NCBI RefSeq assembly: GCF_900636825.1
Contig: NZ_LR134318.1
Span: 708,501-772,500 of the forward strand
DNA length: 64,000 nt
Source of the DNA: Pseudomonas fluorescens
Lineage (GTDB): Bacteria; Pseudomonadota; Gammaproteobacteria; Pseudomonadales; Pseudomonadaceae
Direction of reading: 5' to 3'
Part shown: piece by piece, positions 56,559-64,000 of the stretch
Layout of the letters: each line of letters opens with the position of its first letter
Numbering within the stretch: position 1 is the stretch's first letter
Made by a program: the position numbers and the translations under genes
The notes under the pieces: model-generated
Told to the model about the DNA's origin: nothing
The model's database searches: none
The model's input: the letters and a program-made list of their open reading frames with translations, nothing else

Positions 56559-58106
56559 TCAGACCGTGGCGGTTGAAGATGAATTGTCGAACTGACCGGC
56601 CATCCAGCCGCCGACATCGCTGAGTTGCGTATCGCGCGTGTTCTGCAACGCCGATAAGTGTCCACCGCACAGCGCGCCGAGGCGGTCGCTGATCTGGAAC
56701 AGCTCATCAAGGTCTTCAGAAATCACCAGAATCGCCGCGCCGGCATCGCGCAACGCGATCAACGCGCGGTGGATGGTCGCGGCAGCGCCAACGTCGACGC
56801 CCCAGGTCGGGTGCGCAGCGATCAGCAGTTTCGGTTGCTGGAGGATTTCCCGACCGAGAATGAATTTTTGCAGATTGCCGCCGGACAGGCTGCGCGCGGC
56901 GGTTTGCGCATCCGGAGTTTTCACGCCGAAACGCTCAATGATCTGTTGGGCGAAGGCTTCGACTTTGCCGCGTTGAATCAATCCGTGGCTGACCAGGCCT
57001 TGCTGGAAAGCGCTGAGCAAGGCGTTGTCCGCCAGGCTCAATTCCGGCACTGCACCGTGGCCGAGTCGTTCGGCGGGCACGAACGCCAGGCCCAGTTTGC
57101 GTCGCGCATCCGCTCGTAAGTCGGCGACATTGCGTTCCGCGAAGCGAATGGTCGCGGCTTGCGAGCGCGCCAAGGTCTGTTCACCGCTGAGCAGGGCGAG
57201 CAACTCGTCCTGACCATTGCCCGCGACCCCGGCGATGCCGACGATTTCTCCGCTGCGCACTTGCACATCGATGTCGTGCAGCGAGCAGCCAAACGGGTCG
57301 GGGTTGTGCCAACTCAAACCGCTCACTTGCAAAAACGCCGCACCACCACTGACCTTCGGATAGTCGCCGACCAACGCCGCCGCTTCGCCGACCATCAGTT
57401 GCGCCAGTTGCTGATCCGAGCAGTCGGCCGGTACACAATGCCCGGCGACCCGGCCACCGCGCAGCACCGTGGCGCTATGGCACAGCGCCCGAACCTCGCC
57501 CAGCTTGTGACTGATGAACAGGATGCTGCAGCCCTCGGCCGCGAGACGGCGCAGGGTGACGAACAATTCATCGGCCTCGGGAGGTGTCAGCACCGAAGTC
57601 GGCTCATCGAGAATCAGCAGACGAATGTCCTGCATCAGGCAACGAATGATTTCCACCCGCTGCCGCTCGCCGATCGACAGGCTGTGGACAAGTCGCTCCG
57701 GCTCCAGCGCCATGCCATAACGGCGCGATACTTCGCGAATCGTTGGCTCCAGTTGCTTCGGCGTACCGGCCGCTGCGCCCATCGCCAACGCAATGTTCTG
57801 CGCCACGCTGAGGGTTTCGAACAGCGAAAAATGCTGGAACACCATGCCGATCCCCAGCTGCCGCGCCTGCGCCGGGTTGCGGATGTTGACTGGCTTACCC
57901 TGCCAGAGAATCTCGCCCGCATCGGCTTGGGTAACCCCGTAGATGATTTTCATCAAGGTGCTTTTGCCCGCGCCGTTTTCACCAAGCAGCGCATGGATTT
58001 CGCCACGGGCGATGGTCAGATCGATAGCGTCGTTCGCCAGACAACCAGGGTAGCGTTTGCTGATCTGACGCAGTTGCAGACGTGGCGGGGTAGGTGCGAT
58101 GGACAT
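56559..58106 (-). CDS. Nucleoside ABC transporter ATP-binding protein, YufO-like
   Basis: A 515-residue protein with two ABC domains in tandem. First: Walker A GENGAGKST, signature LSIGERQRVEI, Walker B LLILDEPTSVL. Second: degenerate Walker A GVAGNGQDELL, signature LSGGNLQKFIL, Walker B reading LLIAAHPTWGV, where the usual DEP is AHP. This asymmetry is normal in sugar/nucleoside-type ATPases. First gene of the operon; its 5' region contains DnaA boxes. Confidence 0.94.
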   Translation of the reverse strand: MSIAPTPPRLQLRQISKRYPGCLANDAIDLTIARGEIHALLGENGAGKSTLMKIIYGVTQADAGEILWQGKPVNIRNPAQARQLGIGMVFQHFSLFETLSVAQNIALAMGAAAGTPKQLEPTIREVSRRYGMALEPERLVHSLSIGERQRVEIIRCLMQDIRLLILDEPTSVLTPPEADELFVTLRRLAAEGCSILFISHKLGEVRALCHSATVLRGGRVAGHCVPADCSDQQLAQLMVGEAAALVGDYPKVSGGAAFLQVSGLSWHNPDPFGCSLHDIDVQVRSGEIVGIAGVAGNGQDELLALLSGEQTLARSQAATIRFAERNVADLRADARRKLGLAFVPAERLGHGAVPELSLADNALLSAFQQGLVSHGLIQRGKVEAFAQQIIERFGVKTPDAQTAARSLSGGNLQKFILGREILQQPKLLIAAHPTWGVDVGAAATIHRALIALRDAGAAILVISEDLDELFQISDRLGALCGGHLSALQNTRDTQLSDVGGWMAGQFDNSSSTATV

Positions 58107-58135
58107 GACAGGCTCGACTTGCTTGGAGTTGTGCC

Positions 58136-58144
58136 TGTGGATAA
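58136..58144 (-). promoter_or_regulatory. DnaA box (perfect 9-mer) 1
   Basis: TTATCCACA on the minus strand, 30 bases before the ABC ATPase start. Confidence 0.6.
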
Positions 58145-58358
58145 AGCAATTTCCTGGCCATTGAGTCAGGAACGCCTGCCAGACCCGTCCGCAAACGTCG
58201 ATTGCAGCGCATCGACGCTCGATTTGATTCACTGTCGAGCACCAATTCAGCGCAAAGCCATTGCGCAGGCTCCAGTTTTGCCCGCTAGCGGTTGGTTAAA
58301 AAACGAACAATCACCTAGGGGCTAGGCAGAACCGGCGACAGCGGCGGTCATGAACGGC

Positions 58359-58367
58359 TTATCCACA
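58359..58367 (+). promoter_or_regulatory. DnaA box (perfect 9-mer) 2
   Basis: TTATCCACA, followed by a near-box TGCTCCACA four bases on. Confidence 0.6.
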
Positions 58368-58560
58368 GGTTGCTCCACAGTTATTGTGCGCAAGCCTATA
58401 CGGCGGGCATAAGCACTGAGGTGCTTCGTTCTAATGGTGATAACCAGCGCTAACTAATTGTTTTATGGAGAAAATTCCTTCTCGTCGGAATAATTGAACG
58501 AAAAGTGAACAAATCGCGCAAAGCCGCATGACAGAAGGGTTACAGCGTTATGTGCTCAGG

Positions 58561-58569
58561 TTATCCACA
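58561..58569 (+). promoter_or_regulatory. DnaA box (perfect 9-mer) 3
   Basis: TTATCCACA, about 200 bases from box 2, at the edge of the AT-rich stretch. Confidence 0.6.
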
Positions 58570-58628
58570 GTCGGGTGCACAGCAGGTGTGGGCAAGTCTG
58601 TGGAATAAGGAAAACGAGGGATGCCCAC

Positions 58629-58733
58629 AAAGATCGTCCGATCGCGGCCCGAGCCTTCGGCAGCTCCTACATTTGAAATGCGATCTCCTGCAGGAGCTGC
58701 CGAAGGCTCGGGCCGCGATCGGACGATCTTTTG
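58629..58733. repeat. Extended REP pair with longer GC arms
   Basis: Arms of about 40 bases: AAGATCGTCCGATCGCGGCC-GAGCCTTCGGC-type and its complement. Compared with standard elements both arms carry the same extra bases (CGGGCC and GGACGATC). Confidence 0.9.
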
Positions 58734-58741
58734 ATCTTGGA

Positions 58742-59323
58742 TTAACGCTGCAACAAAATCCGCCCACGACTTAAATCAGCAAGTTGCGATTGCAAGATAT
58801 CGATCTGCGCTTCCCCCACCGCCAACTTCAACTCAACCCCGTTGGCGGTGAAACTCTCTTCCAGGACCAGACCACCGATATCCGCCACCCGCAACTTCAC
58901 CAACGCCAACTCGGCAAACCCGCACGCACAACTCAACGGTACGCGGCTGATCAATTCGATTTTCGCTGCCGCTTGCAGGCACTTGTTCGCGCCACCCCCA
59001 TAGGCCCGGGCCAAGCCGCCAGTACCCAGTTGAATGCCGCCGTACCAGCGGATCACCAAGACTGCGACTTGATCGCAGTCCTGCGCTTCGATCGCCGCCA
59101 GAATTGGCCGCCCGGCCGTACCGCCTGGCTCGCCGTCATCATTGCTGCGATATTGCGCACCGAATTTCCATGCCCAGCAATTGTGCGTGGCATTTAAATC
59201 GCTGTGCTGTTCGAAGAATGCCTGAGCGTCGGCGGGGCTGCCGATCGGCGTGGCGATGGTGATAAAGCGGCTTTTGCGAATCTCTTCGCGGTACTCGCAA
59301 AAACCGCTGAGGGTGAAAGGCAT
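58742..59323 (-). CDS. IMPACT/YigZ family protein
   Basis: A 193-residue protein with the UPF0029 N-terminal domain: KSRFITIATPIGS, HNCWAWKFG, SNDDGEPGGTAGRPIL and RWYGGIQLGTGGLARAYGGG. The C-terminal DUF1949 half reads ELALVKLRVADIGGLVLEES. Family members bind ribosomes or nucleotides; function uncertain. It starts seven bases after the TetR gene stop. Confidence 0.9.
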   Translation of the reverse strand: MPFTLSGFCEYREEIRKSRFITIATPIGSPADAQAFFEQHSDLNATHNCWAWKFGAQYRSNDDGEPGGTAGRPILAAIEAQDCDQVAVLVIRWYGGIQLGTGGLARAYGGGANKCLQAAAKIELISRVPLSCACGFAELALVKLRVADIGGLVLEESFTANGVELKLAVGEAQIDILQSQLADLSRGRILLQR

Positions 59324-59330
59324 AAACGTC

Positions 59331-59981
59331 TTATAGAGAAGGAGTGAGGCCGCAGCCTTTGAGAATAATGCGGATCAGATTGTTGCCTGCGTCTTCCATG
59401 TCCTGCTTGGTCAACTTGCTGCGCCCGGTGACACGGCAGATTTGCGTGGCGAAGTCGGCGTAGTGCTGAGTGCTGCCCCACAACAGGAAGATCAGGTGCA
59501 CCGGGTCGACCGGATCCATTTTGCCCGCGTCGATCCACGCTTGAAACACGGCCGCGCGGCCAGTGAACCAGGCGCGGTAGTCCTGATTGAAATATTCGCT
59601 CAGGCATTCGCCGCCGCTGATCACCTCCATCGCGAAGATTCGCGAAGCCTGCGGTTGGCGGCGCGAGAATTCCATTTTCGCGCGAATATAACGGGTCAGC
59701 GCTTCGGCCGGATCATCCTCGGCAGTGAGGTTGTTGAAGGTGCTGTCCCACAGCTCGATGATGTTGCTTAGCACCGCCACGTACAAACCGAGTTTGTTGG
59801 TGAAGTAGTAATGCAGGTTCGCCTTGGGCAACCCGGCATTCTGCGCGATGGTGTTCATGCTGGTGCCTTTGAACCCGTGACGGGCGAACTCGTCTTCGGC
59901 GGCTTTGAGAATGGTCTCTTCGTTCTTCTGCCGAATGCGGCTGGCGGGTTTGCCGCCGTGGGCGGGGACTTCAAAGGTCAT
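59331..59981 (-). CDS. TetR family regulator, RutR/YcdC-like
   Basis: A 216-residue regulator. N-terminal HTH: AAEDEFARHGFKGTSMNTIA then KANLHYYFTNKLGLYVAV. The C-terminal domain closely follows RutR: YIRAKMEFSRRQPQASRIFA and HLIFLLWGSTQHYADFATQ. RutR senses uracil or thymine; here the neighbour is a xanthine permease. ATG 59981 has GGAAG upstream; an earlier in-frame start adds 17 unlikely residues. Confidence 0.9.
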   Translation of the reverse strand: MTFEVPAHGGKPASRIRQKNEETILKAAEDEFARHGFKGTSMNTIAQNAGLPKANLHYYFTNKLGLYVAVLSNIIELWDSTFNNLTAEDDPAEALTRYIRAKMEFSRRQPQASRIFAMEVISGGECLSEYFNQDYRAWFTGRAAVFQAWIDAGKMDPVDPVHLIFLLWGSTQHYADFATQICRVTGRSKLTKQDMEDAGNNLIRIILKGCGLTPSL

Positions 59982-60069
59982 AGGCACTTCCGGATTTGTC
60001 TGTGGGTGCAACCAGTTGCGTTGATAGCGCACCCACAGGCATCCGACAAGTCTTTGCGCGATAAAACCG

Positions 60070-61458
60070 TTACGCCTGTTCGATCTTGTTCAGCGCGGCA
60101 GCCGTTTCGGCCACTTGCGCTTTCGACTCCGGAAGCAACAGGCACAAGAGGATCGCCGTCAGACCGCCGCTGGTGATCGCCGAGTCGAACAGGTTCTGCA
60201 CCAGTTTCGGTAACAGGTGCAGCAGGTTCGGTTGCGCGGCTATGCCCAGGCCGACGCCGAACGAAGTGGCGATGATCAACATGCTGCGCCGATCCAGCGG
60301 CGACTGCGCAAGAATGCGCACGCCGGCCGCCGCCACCGCGCCGAACATTACCAGCGTCGCACCGCCCAGCACCGGTTTCGGAATCTGTTGCAGCACCGCG
60401 CCAATCATCGGGAACAGCCCGAGACAAAAAAGAATCGCACCGATGTACAGCCCGACGTAGCGGCTGGCGACGCCGGTCAACTGGATCACGCCGTTGTTCT
60501 GCGCGAAGGTGGTGTTAGGGAAAGCGCTGAACGTGGCGGCAATCATGCAACTGACGCCATCGCCCAGCACGCCACCGCGCAGGCGGCTTATATAAAAAGG
60601 GCCACTGATCGGCTGACGGGCAAGCATGCAATTGGCGGTGAGGTCGCCGACGGTTTCGATAGTACTGATCAGATAAATCAGCGCGACCGGCAGGAAAGCC
60701 GTCCAGTCGAAGCTGAAACCGAACTTGAACGGTGTAGGAAAACTCACCAGCGGCAAGTCAGGCAGCGGCTGCGGTATCAGTTTCCCACTGAACCAGGCGG
60801 CCAGGCTGCCGAGCACCAGACCGATGATGATGGCGGATAAACGCACCCACGGCGTGTTCGAGCGGTTGAGCAGAATGATCGTCAGCAGTACGAACACGCC
60901 CAGCGCCAGATTTCCCGGTGCACCGAAGTCTGGCGCATTGAAGCCACCACCGAGATCGGTGATGCCGACTTTGATCAGACTGATGCCGATGAGCGTGATG
61001 ACGATCCCGGTCACCAGTGGCGTAACGACTCGGCGCAATTGTCCGATGAAGCGGCTGAGCACGATTTGTACGATCGCGCCGAAAAAGCACACGCCGAAAA
61101 TCATCGCCAGAATGTCTTCCGGGCTGCCACCGCGTTGCTTGACCAGAAAACCCGCCGACAGCACCGCGCCGAGAAAAGCGAAACTGGTGCCTTGCAGACA
61201 GATCATCCCGGCGCCGATGCCGAACGGCCGGCGCGCTTGAATAAACGTGCCGACGCCCGAGACCATCAGCGCCATGCTGATCAAATACGGTAAATATGCG
61301 CCGAGCCCAAGTGCCGAGCCGATCACCAGCGGCGGCGTGATGATGCCGACGAAACTGGCAAGCACATGTTGTAACGCGGCAAGGGTTGCGGCGAATGGTT
61401 TTGGACGGTCGTTAAGGCCGTAGATCAGTTCACTGGACGAATCGGACTCTGGCTGCAT
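60070..61458 (-). CDS. NCS2 nucleobase permease, xanthine/urate type
   Basis: A 462-residue NCS2 symporter with about fourteen helices. The signature block NTTFAQNNGVIQLTGVASRY and IETVGDLTANCML match E. coli XanP/XanQ rather than uracil UraA. Probable H+-coupled xanthine or urate uptake. Upstream of the RutR-like gene on the same strand. Confidence 0.92.
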   Translation of the reverse strand: MQPESDSSSELIYGLNDRPKPFAATLAALQHVLASFVGIITPPLVIGSALGLGAYLPYLISMALMVSGVGTFIQARRPFGIGAGMICLQGTSFAFLGAVLSAGFLVKQRGGSPEDILAMIFGVCFFGAIVQIVLSRFIGQLRRVVTPLVTGIVITLIGISLIKVGITDLGGGFNAPDFGAPGNLALGVFVLLTIILLNRSNTPWVRLSAIIIGLVLGSLAAWFSGKLIPQPLPDLPLVSFPTPFKFGFSFDWTAFLPVALIYLISTIETVGDLTANCMLARQPISGPFYISRLRGGVLGDGVSCMIAATFSAFPNTTFAQNNGVIQLTGVASRYVGLYIGAILFCLGLFPMIGAVLQQIPKPVLGGATLVMFGAVAAAGVRILAQSPLDRRSMLIIATSFGVGLGIAAQPNLLHLLPKLVQNLFDSAITSGGLTAILLCLLLPESKAQVAETAAALNKIEQA

Positions 61459-61550
61459 GGCTTAAGGCTTCTTATCAAAGGAACGAAGTCATTCCCTCTT
61501 TGCAAAAACCTGTCCACTTGCTCAGCTTTATCGGCAAATAACCCGTAAAT

Positions 61551-61585
61551 GCAGGAGCTGCCGAAGGCTGCGATCTTTTGACCTT
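61551..61585 (+). repeat. Solitary half REP
   Basis: GCAGGAGCTGCCGAAGGCTG without a partner arm, ending just before the 3' end of the LysR gene. Solo REPs of this kind are thought immobile. Confidence 0.75.
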
Positions 61586-61589
61586 GTCT

Positions 61590-62510
61590 TTAACGCGTCG
61601 CCGCAAGACTTTCCAAAAAGCTTTCCAGCACCAAATGAGGGCGCCGACCCTTGCGCGTGACCGATGCCAGACTCAAATCGTAAAACCGCGTACTCGCTTT
61701 CAGCGCACGCAGTCGTCCTTGTTGCACCCATAGGCTGGCGTAGTGATCCGGCAGGTAGCCAATGTAGCGTCCGGTCAAAATCAGAAACGCCATGCCCTCC
61801 CGGTCAGAGGCACTGGCCGTGCAATTCAGCGCCTGGTAATGCACCTGAATCTCGGCGGGCAAACGAAACGTCGGGGCAATCGCGTCCTGGCTGTTTAAAC
61901 GCTCGTCGTCGAGCTGTTTGTCATCGACGTAAAACAGCGGATGGCCCACCGCGCAGTAAAGCAGCGAGCGTTCGCTGTACAGCGGCTGATATTCCAGCCC
62001 TGATAATGCGCTGGCTTGCGGCACCACACCAACGTGCAAACGACCGTCGAGTACGCCTTGTTCGACTTCGTTGGGCGCGATCATGCGGATCTGGATTTGC
62101 ACATCCGGCCCGCGCTCCTTCAATTGCGCGAGGGCGTGGGTGATGCGCATGTGCGGGAGGGTGACGAGGTTGTCGGTCAGGCCGATGATCAACTCGCCGC
62201 GCAAGTGCTGGTGCAGGCCATTGACCTCGGTGCGAAAACTTTCCAGGGCACTCAGCAATTGCAGCGCCGACTGATACACCTCGCGACCCTCTTCGGTCAG
62301 GGAAAAACCAGCTCGGCCACGCTGGCACAAGCGCAGGCCGAGACGCTGTTCCAGATCGCTCATCTGCTGACTGATGGCCGAGCGGCCGATGCCGAGCACG
62401 GTTTCCGCCGCTGAAAAACCGCCGCACTCCACCACGCTGCGAAAAATCCGCAGCAGGCGAATATCAAAATCGCTGACCTGGGCCAATGGGTCGGGACGGC
62501 GGCTGCTCAT
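61590..62510 (-). CDS. LysR regulator, BauR-like
   Basis: A 306-residue LysR protein. HTH: FDIRLLRIFRSVVECGGFSA and GRSAISQQMSDLEQRLGLRL; effector domain: LIIGLTDNLVTLPHMRITHA. It is divergent from the transaminase gene, as bauR is from bauA in P. aeruginosa, so it probably controls it. ATG 62510 has AGAGAA upstream. Confidence 0.88.
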   Translation of the reverse strand: MSSRRPDPLAQVSDFDIRLLRIFRSVVECGGFSAAETVLGIGRSAISQQMSDLEQRLGLRLCQRGRAGFSLTEEGREVYQSALQLLSALESFRTEVNGLHQHLRGELIIGLTDNLVTLPHMRITHALAQLKERGPDVQIQIRMIAPNEVEQGVLDGRLHVGVVPQASALSGLEYQPLYSERSLLYCAVGHPLFYVDDKQLDDERLNSQDAIAPTFRLPAEIQVHYQALNCTASASDREGMAFLILTGRYIGYLPDHYASLWVQQGRLRALKASTRFYDLSLASVTRKGRRPHLVLESFLESLAATR

Positions 62511-62648
62511 TTTTTTGTTCTCTTTGTTTAGCAATGATCTAACTGAAGGTTAGAAGAGTTGGATTTCACCGACTTTATCGCCGTGGCAATTTAGCTGCAA
62601 CAACGCTTTTTATCTCTCCGACGCTTATGCCCTGCGAGGTTTTGCCCG

Positions 62649-63998
62649 ATGAACATGCCTGAAAACGCGCCGTCGCCACTGGCCAGCCAACTGAAGCTGG
62701 ACGCGCACTGGATGCCGTACACCGCCAACCGCAACTTTCAGCGCGACCCGCGGCTGATCGTCGGTGCTGAAGGCAGCTGGCTGTTCGACGACAAGGGCCG
62801 CAAGATCTACGACTCCCTGTCCGGTTTGTGGACCTGCGGCGCCGGGCACACCCGCAAGGAAATTCAGGAAGCCGTTTCGAAACAGCTGGGCACGCTCGAT
62901 TACTCGCCGGGCTTCCAGTACGGCCATCCGCTGTCGTTCCAGTTGGCGGAAAAGATCACCGAGCTGACCCCGGGCAATCTGAATCATGTGTTCTTCACCG
63001 ACTCGGGTTCCGAATGCGCCGACACCGCGGTGAAAATGGTTCGTGCCTACTGGCGTCTGAAAGGTCAGGCGACCAAAACCAAAATGATCGGCCGTGCCCG
63101 TGGCTACCACGGCGTGAACATTGCCGGCACCAGCCTTGGCGGCGTCAACGGTAACCGCAAGCTGTTCGGTCAGGCGATGATGGACGTCGATCATTTGCCG
63201 CATACGCTGTTGGCGAGCAATGCATTCTCCCGGGGCATGCCGGAGCAGGGCGGCATCGCCTTGGCCGATGAACTGTTGAAGCTGATCGAACTGCACGACG
63301 CCTCCAACATCGCTGCGGTTTTCGTTGAGCCGATGGCCGGATCCGCCGGCGTACTGGTTCCGCCGCAGGGTTATCTGAAGCGTCTGCGTGAAATCTGCGA
63401 TCAGCACAATATCCTGCTGGTGTTCGACGAGGTGATCACCGGTTTCGGTCGTACCGGTTCGATGTTCGGCGCCGATAGCTTCGGCGTGACGCCGGATCTG
63501 ATGTGTATCGCCAAACAAGTCACCAACGGCGCAATTCCGATGGGCGCGGTGATCGCCAGTTCCGAGATCTACCAGACCTTCATGAACCAGCCAACGCCGG
63601 AGTACGCTGTGGAATTCCCCCACGGTTACACCTACTCGGCGCACCCGGTAGCCTGCGCGGCCGGCCTGGCGGCACTCGATTTGCTGCAAAAGGAAAACCT
63701 GGTGCAGAGCGTCGCTGAAGTCGCGCCACATTTCGAAAATGCACTGCATGGCCTGAAAGGCTCGAAGAACGTTATCGACATCCGCAACTACGGGCTGGCC
63801 GGCGCGATCCAGATTGCCGGGCGTGACGGCGACGCCATCGTGCGTCCGTTCGAAGCGGGCATGGCTCTGTGGAAAGCCGGGTTCTACGTACGCTTCGGCG
63901 GCGACACCCTGCAGTTCGGCCCAACCTTCAACAGCAAGCCGCAAGACCTCGATCGTCTGTTCGACGCGGTCGGCGAAGTGCTGAACAAGCTCGACTGA
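62649..63998 (+). CDS. bauA: Omega-amino acid:pyruvate transaminase (beta-alanine transaminase)
   Basis: A 449-residue class-III PLP aminotransferase. The Asp of VFDEVITGFGRTGSMFG and the PLP Lys in CIAKQVTNGAIPMG are visible; DSLSGLWTCGAGH and EPMAGSAGVLVPP are the omega-APT marks. It transfers the amino group from beta-alanine or polyamine-derived omega-amino acids to pyruvate. Length matches P. aeruginosa BauA. It links to the agmatine/putrescine route that starts with SpeA. Complete within the window. Confidence 0.94.
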   Translation: MNMPENAPSPLASQLKLDAHWMPYTANRNFQRDPRLIVGAEGSWLFDDKGRKIYDSLSGLWTCGAGHTRKEIQEAVSKQLGTLDYSPGFQYGHPLSFQLAEKITELTPGNLNHVFFTDSGSECADTAVKMVRAYWRLKGQATKTKMIGRARGYHGVNIAGTSLGGVNGNRKLFGQAMMDVDHLPHTLLASNAFSRGMPEQGGIALADELLKLIELHDASNIAAVFVEPMAGSAGVLVPPQGYLKRLREICDQHNILLVFDEVITGFGRTGSMFGADSFGVTPDLMCIAKQVTNGAIPMGAVIASSEIYQTFMNQPTPEYAVEFPHGYTYSAHPVACAAGLAALDLLQKENLVQSVAEVAPHFENALHGLKGSKNVIDIRNYGLAGAIQIAGRDGDAIVRPFEAGMALWKAGFYVRFGGDTLQFGPTFNSKPQDLDRLFDAVGEVLNKLD

Positions 63999-64000
63999 TT

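Larger units (their letters stand above)
58107..58741. other. Leader/intergenic region of the purine ABC operon
   Basis: This 635-bp gap contains three perfect DnaA boxes, an AT-rich stretch (58441-58515) and an extended REP pair (58629-58733). I see no coding sequence. It must hold the ABC operon promoter on the minus strand. Confidence 0.6.

Noticed and set aside
58107..58741. Chromosomal replication origin
   Set aside because: DnaA boxes are present, but no dnaA, dnaN, rpmH or other origin-linked genes and too few boxes.

Overview
The window is a gene-dense, GC-rich chromosomal segment of a Pseudomonas of the P. fluorescens group. The evidence is gene content and order (speA, a Flp/Tad pilus locus with PprA/PprB regulators, copA-cueR-copZ, a RIO-type kinase, and a purine cluster ending in a BauR/BauA-like pair) together with some twenty intergenic REP-type palindromes whose cores (for example GTAGGAGCTGCCGAAGGCTG) are typical of that group. 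I found no tRNA, rRNA, CRISPR array, transposase or prophage.

Layout. 1-3.1 kb: end of a NUDIX hydrolase, YciH/SUI1, arginine decarboxylase SpeA. 3.3-6.4 kb: an orphan type VI island (short VgrG, DUF4123 adaptor, lipoprotein alpha/beta-hydrolase). 6.3-10.9 kb: MATE exporter, small membrane protein, MazG-like enzyme, CmoM, two DUF4136 lipoproteins. 11-26.2 kb: a complete Flp type IVb pilus locus: TadG; PprA and TadE on the minus strand; FppA; PprB; a lone receiver; Flp; then the rcpC-rcpA-tadZ-tadA-tadB-tadC-tadD-DUF3613 run. 26.2-30.4 kb: a tandem array of REP elements alternating with degenerate copies of a TpsB gene tail, then the intact TpsB (FhaC/ShlB-type) gene and an upstream gene for a highly repetitive lipoprotein. 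30.7-34.4 kb: MaoC-like hydratase, FabG-like reductase and thiolase. 34.8-42.2 kb: RIO kinase, MFS transporter, the CueR copper regulon, a Bcr/CflA-type exporter. 42.4-47 kb: oxidoreductase/LysR pair, ArsR-type regulator, MFS transporter. 47.1-61.5 kb: purine uptake and deamination (adenine deaminase, 2OG-Fe oxygenase, BMP binding protein, 8-oxoguanine deaminase, nucleoside ABC transporter, xanthine permease, RutR-like regulator), interrupted by ChaA and an SDR. 61.6-64 kb: LysR regulator and omega-amino acid:pyruvate transaminase.

How genes work together. FppA should mature the Flp pilin and the TadE pseudopilin; RcpA/RcpC form the outer-membrane pore, TadA/B/C/Z the inner-membrane motor, and PprA/PprB are the expected regulators. 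CopA (export), CopZ (chaperone) and CueR form a copper detoxification circuit, with a CueR-type 19-bp-spaced promoter visible upstream of both copA and copZ. The purine genes would bring in nucleosides and nucleobases and deaminate adenine and 8-oxoguanine.

The least explained structures are: the TpsB-tail plus REP compound repeat, in three tandem copies beside the parent-like gene and once more 18 kb away; the pairing of TpsB with a repetitive lipoprotein instead of a TpsA exoprotein; and a cluster of three perfect DnaA boxes in the leader of the purine ABC transporter operon. All functional statements rest on reading the sequence and on family knowledge; no database search was run.
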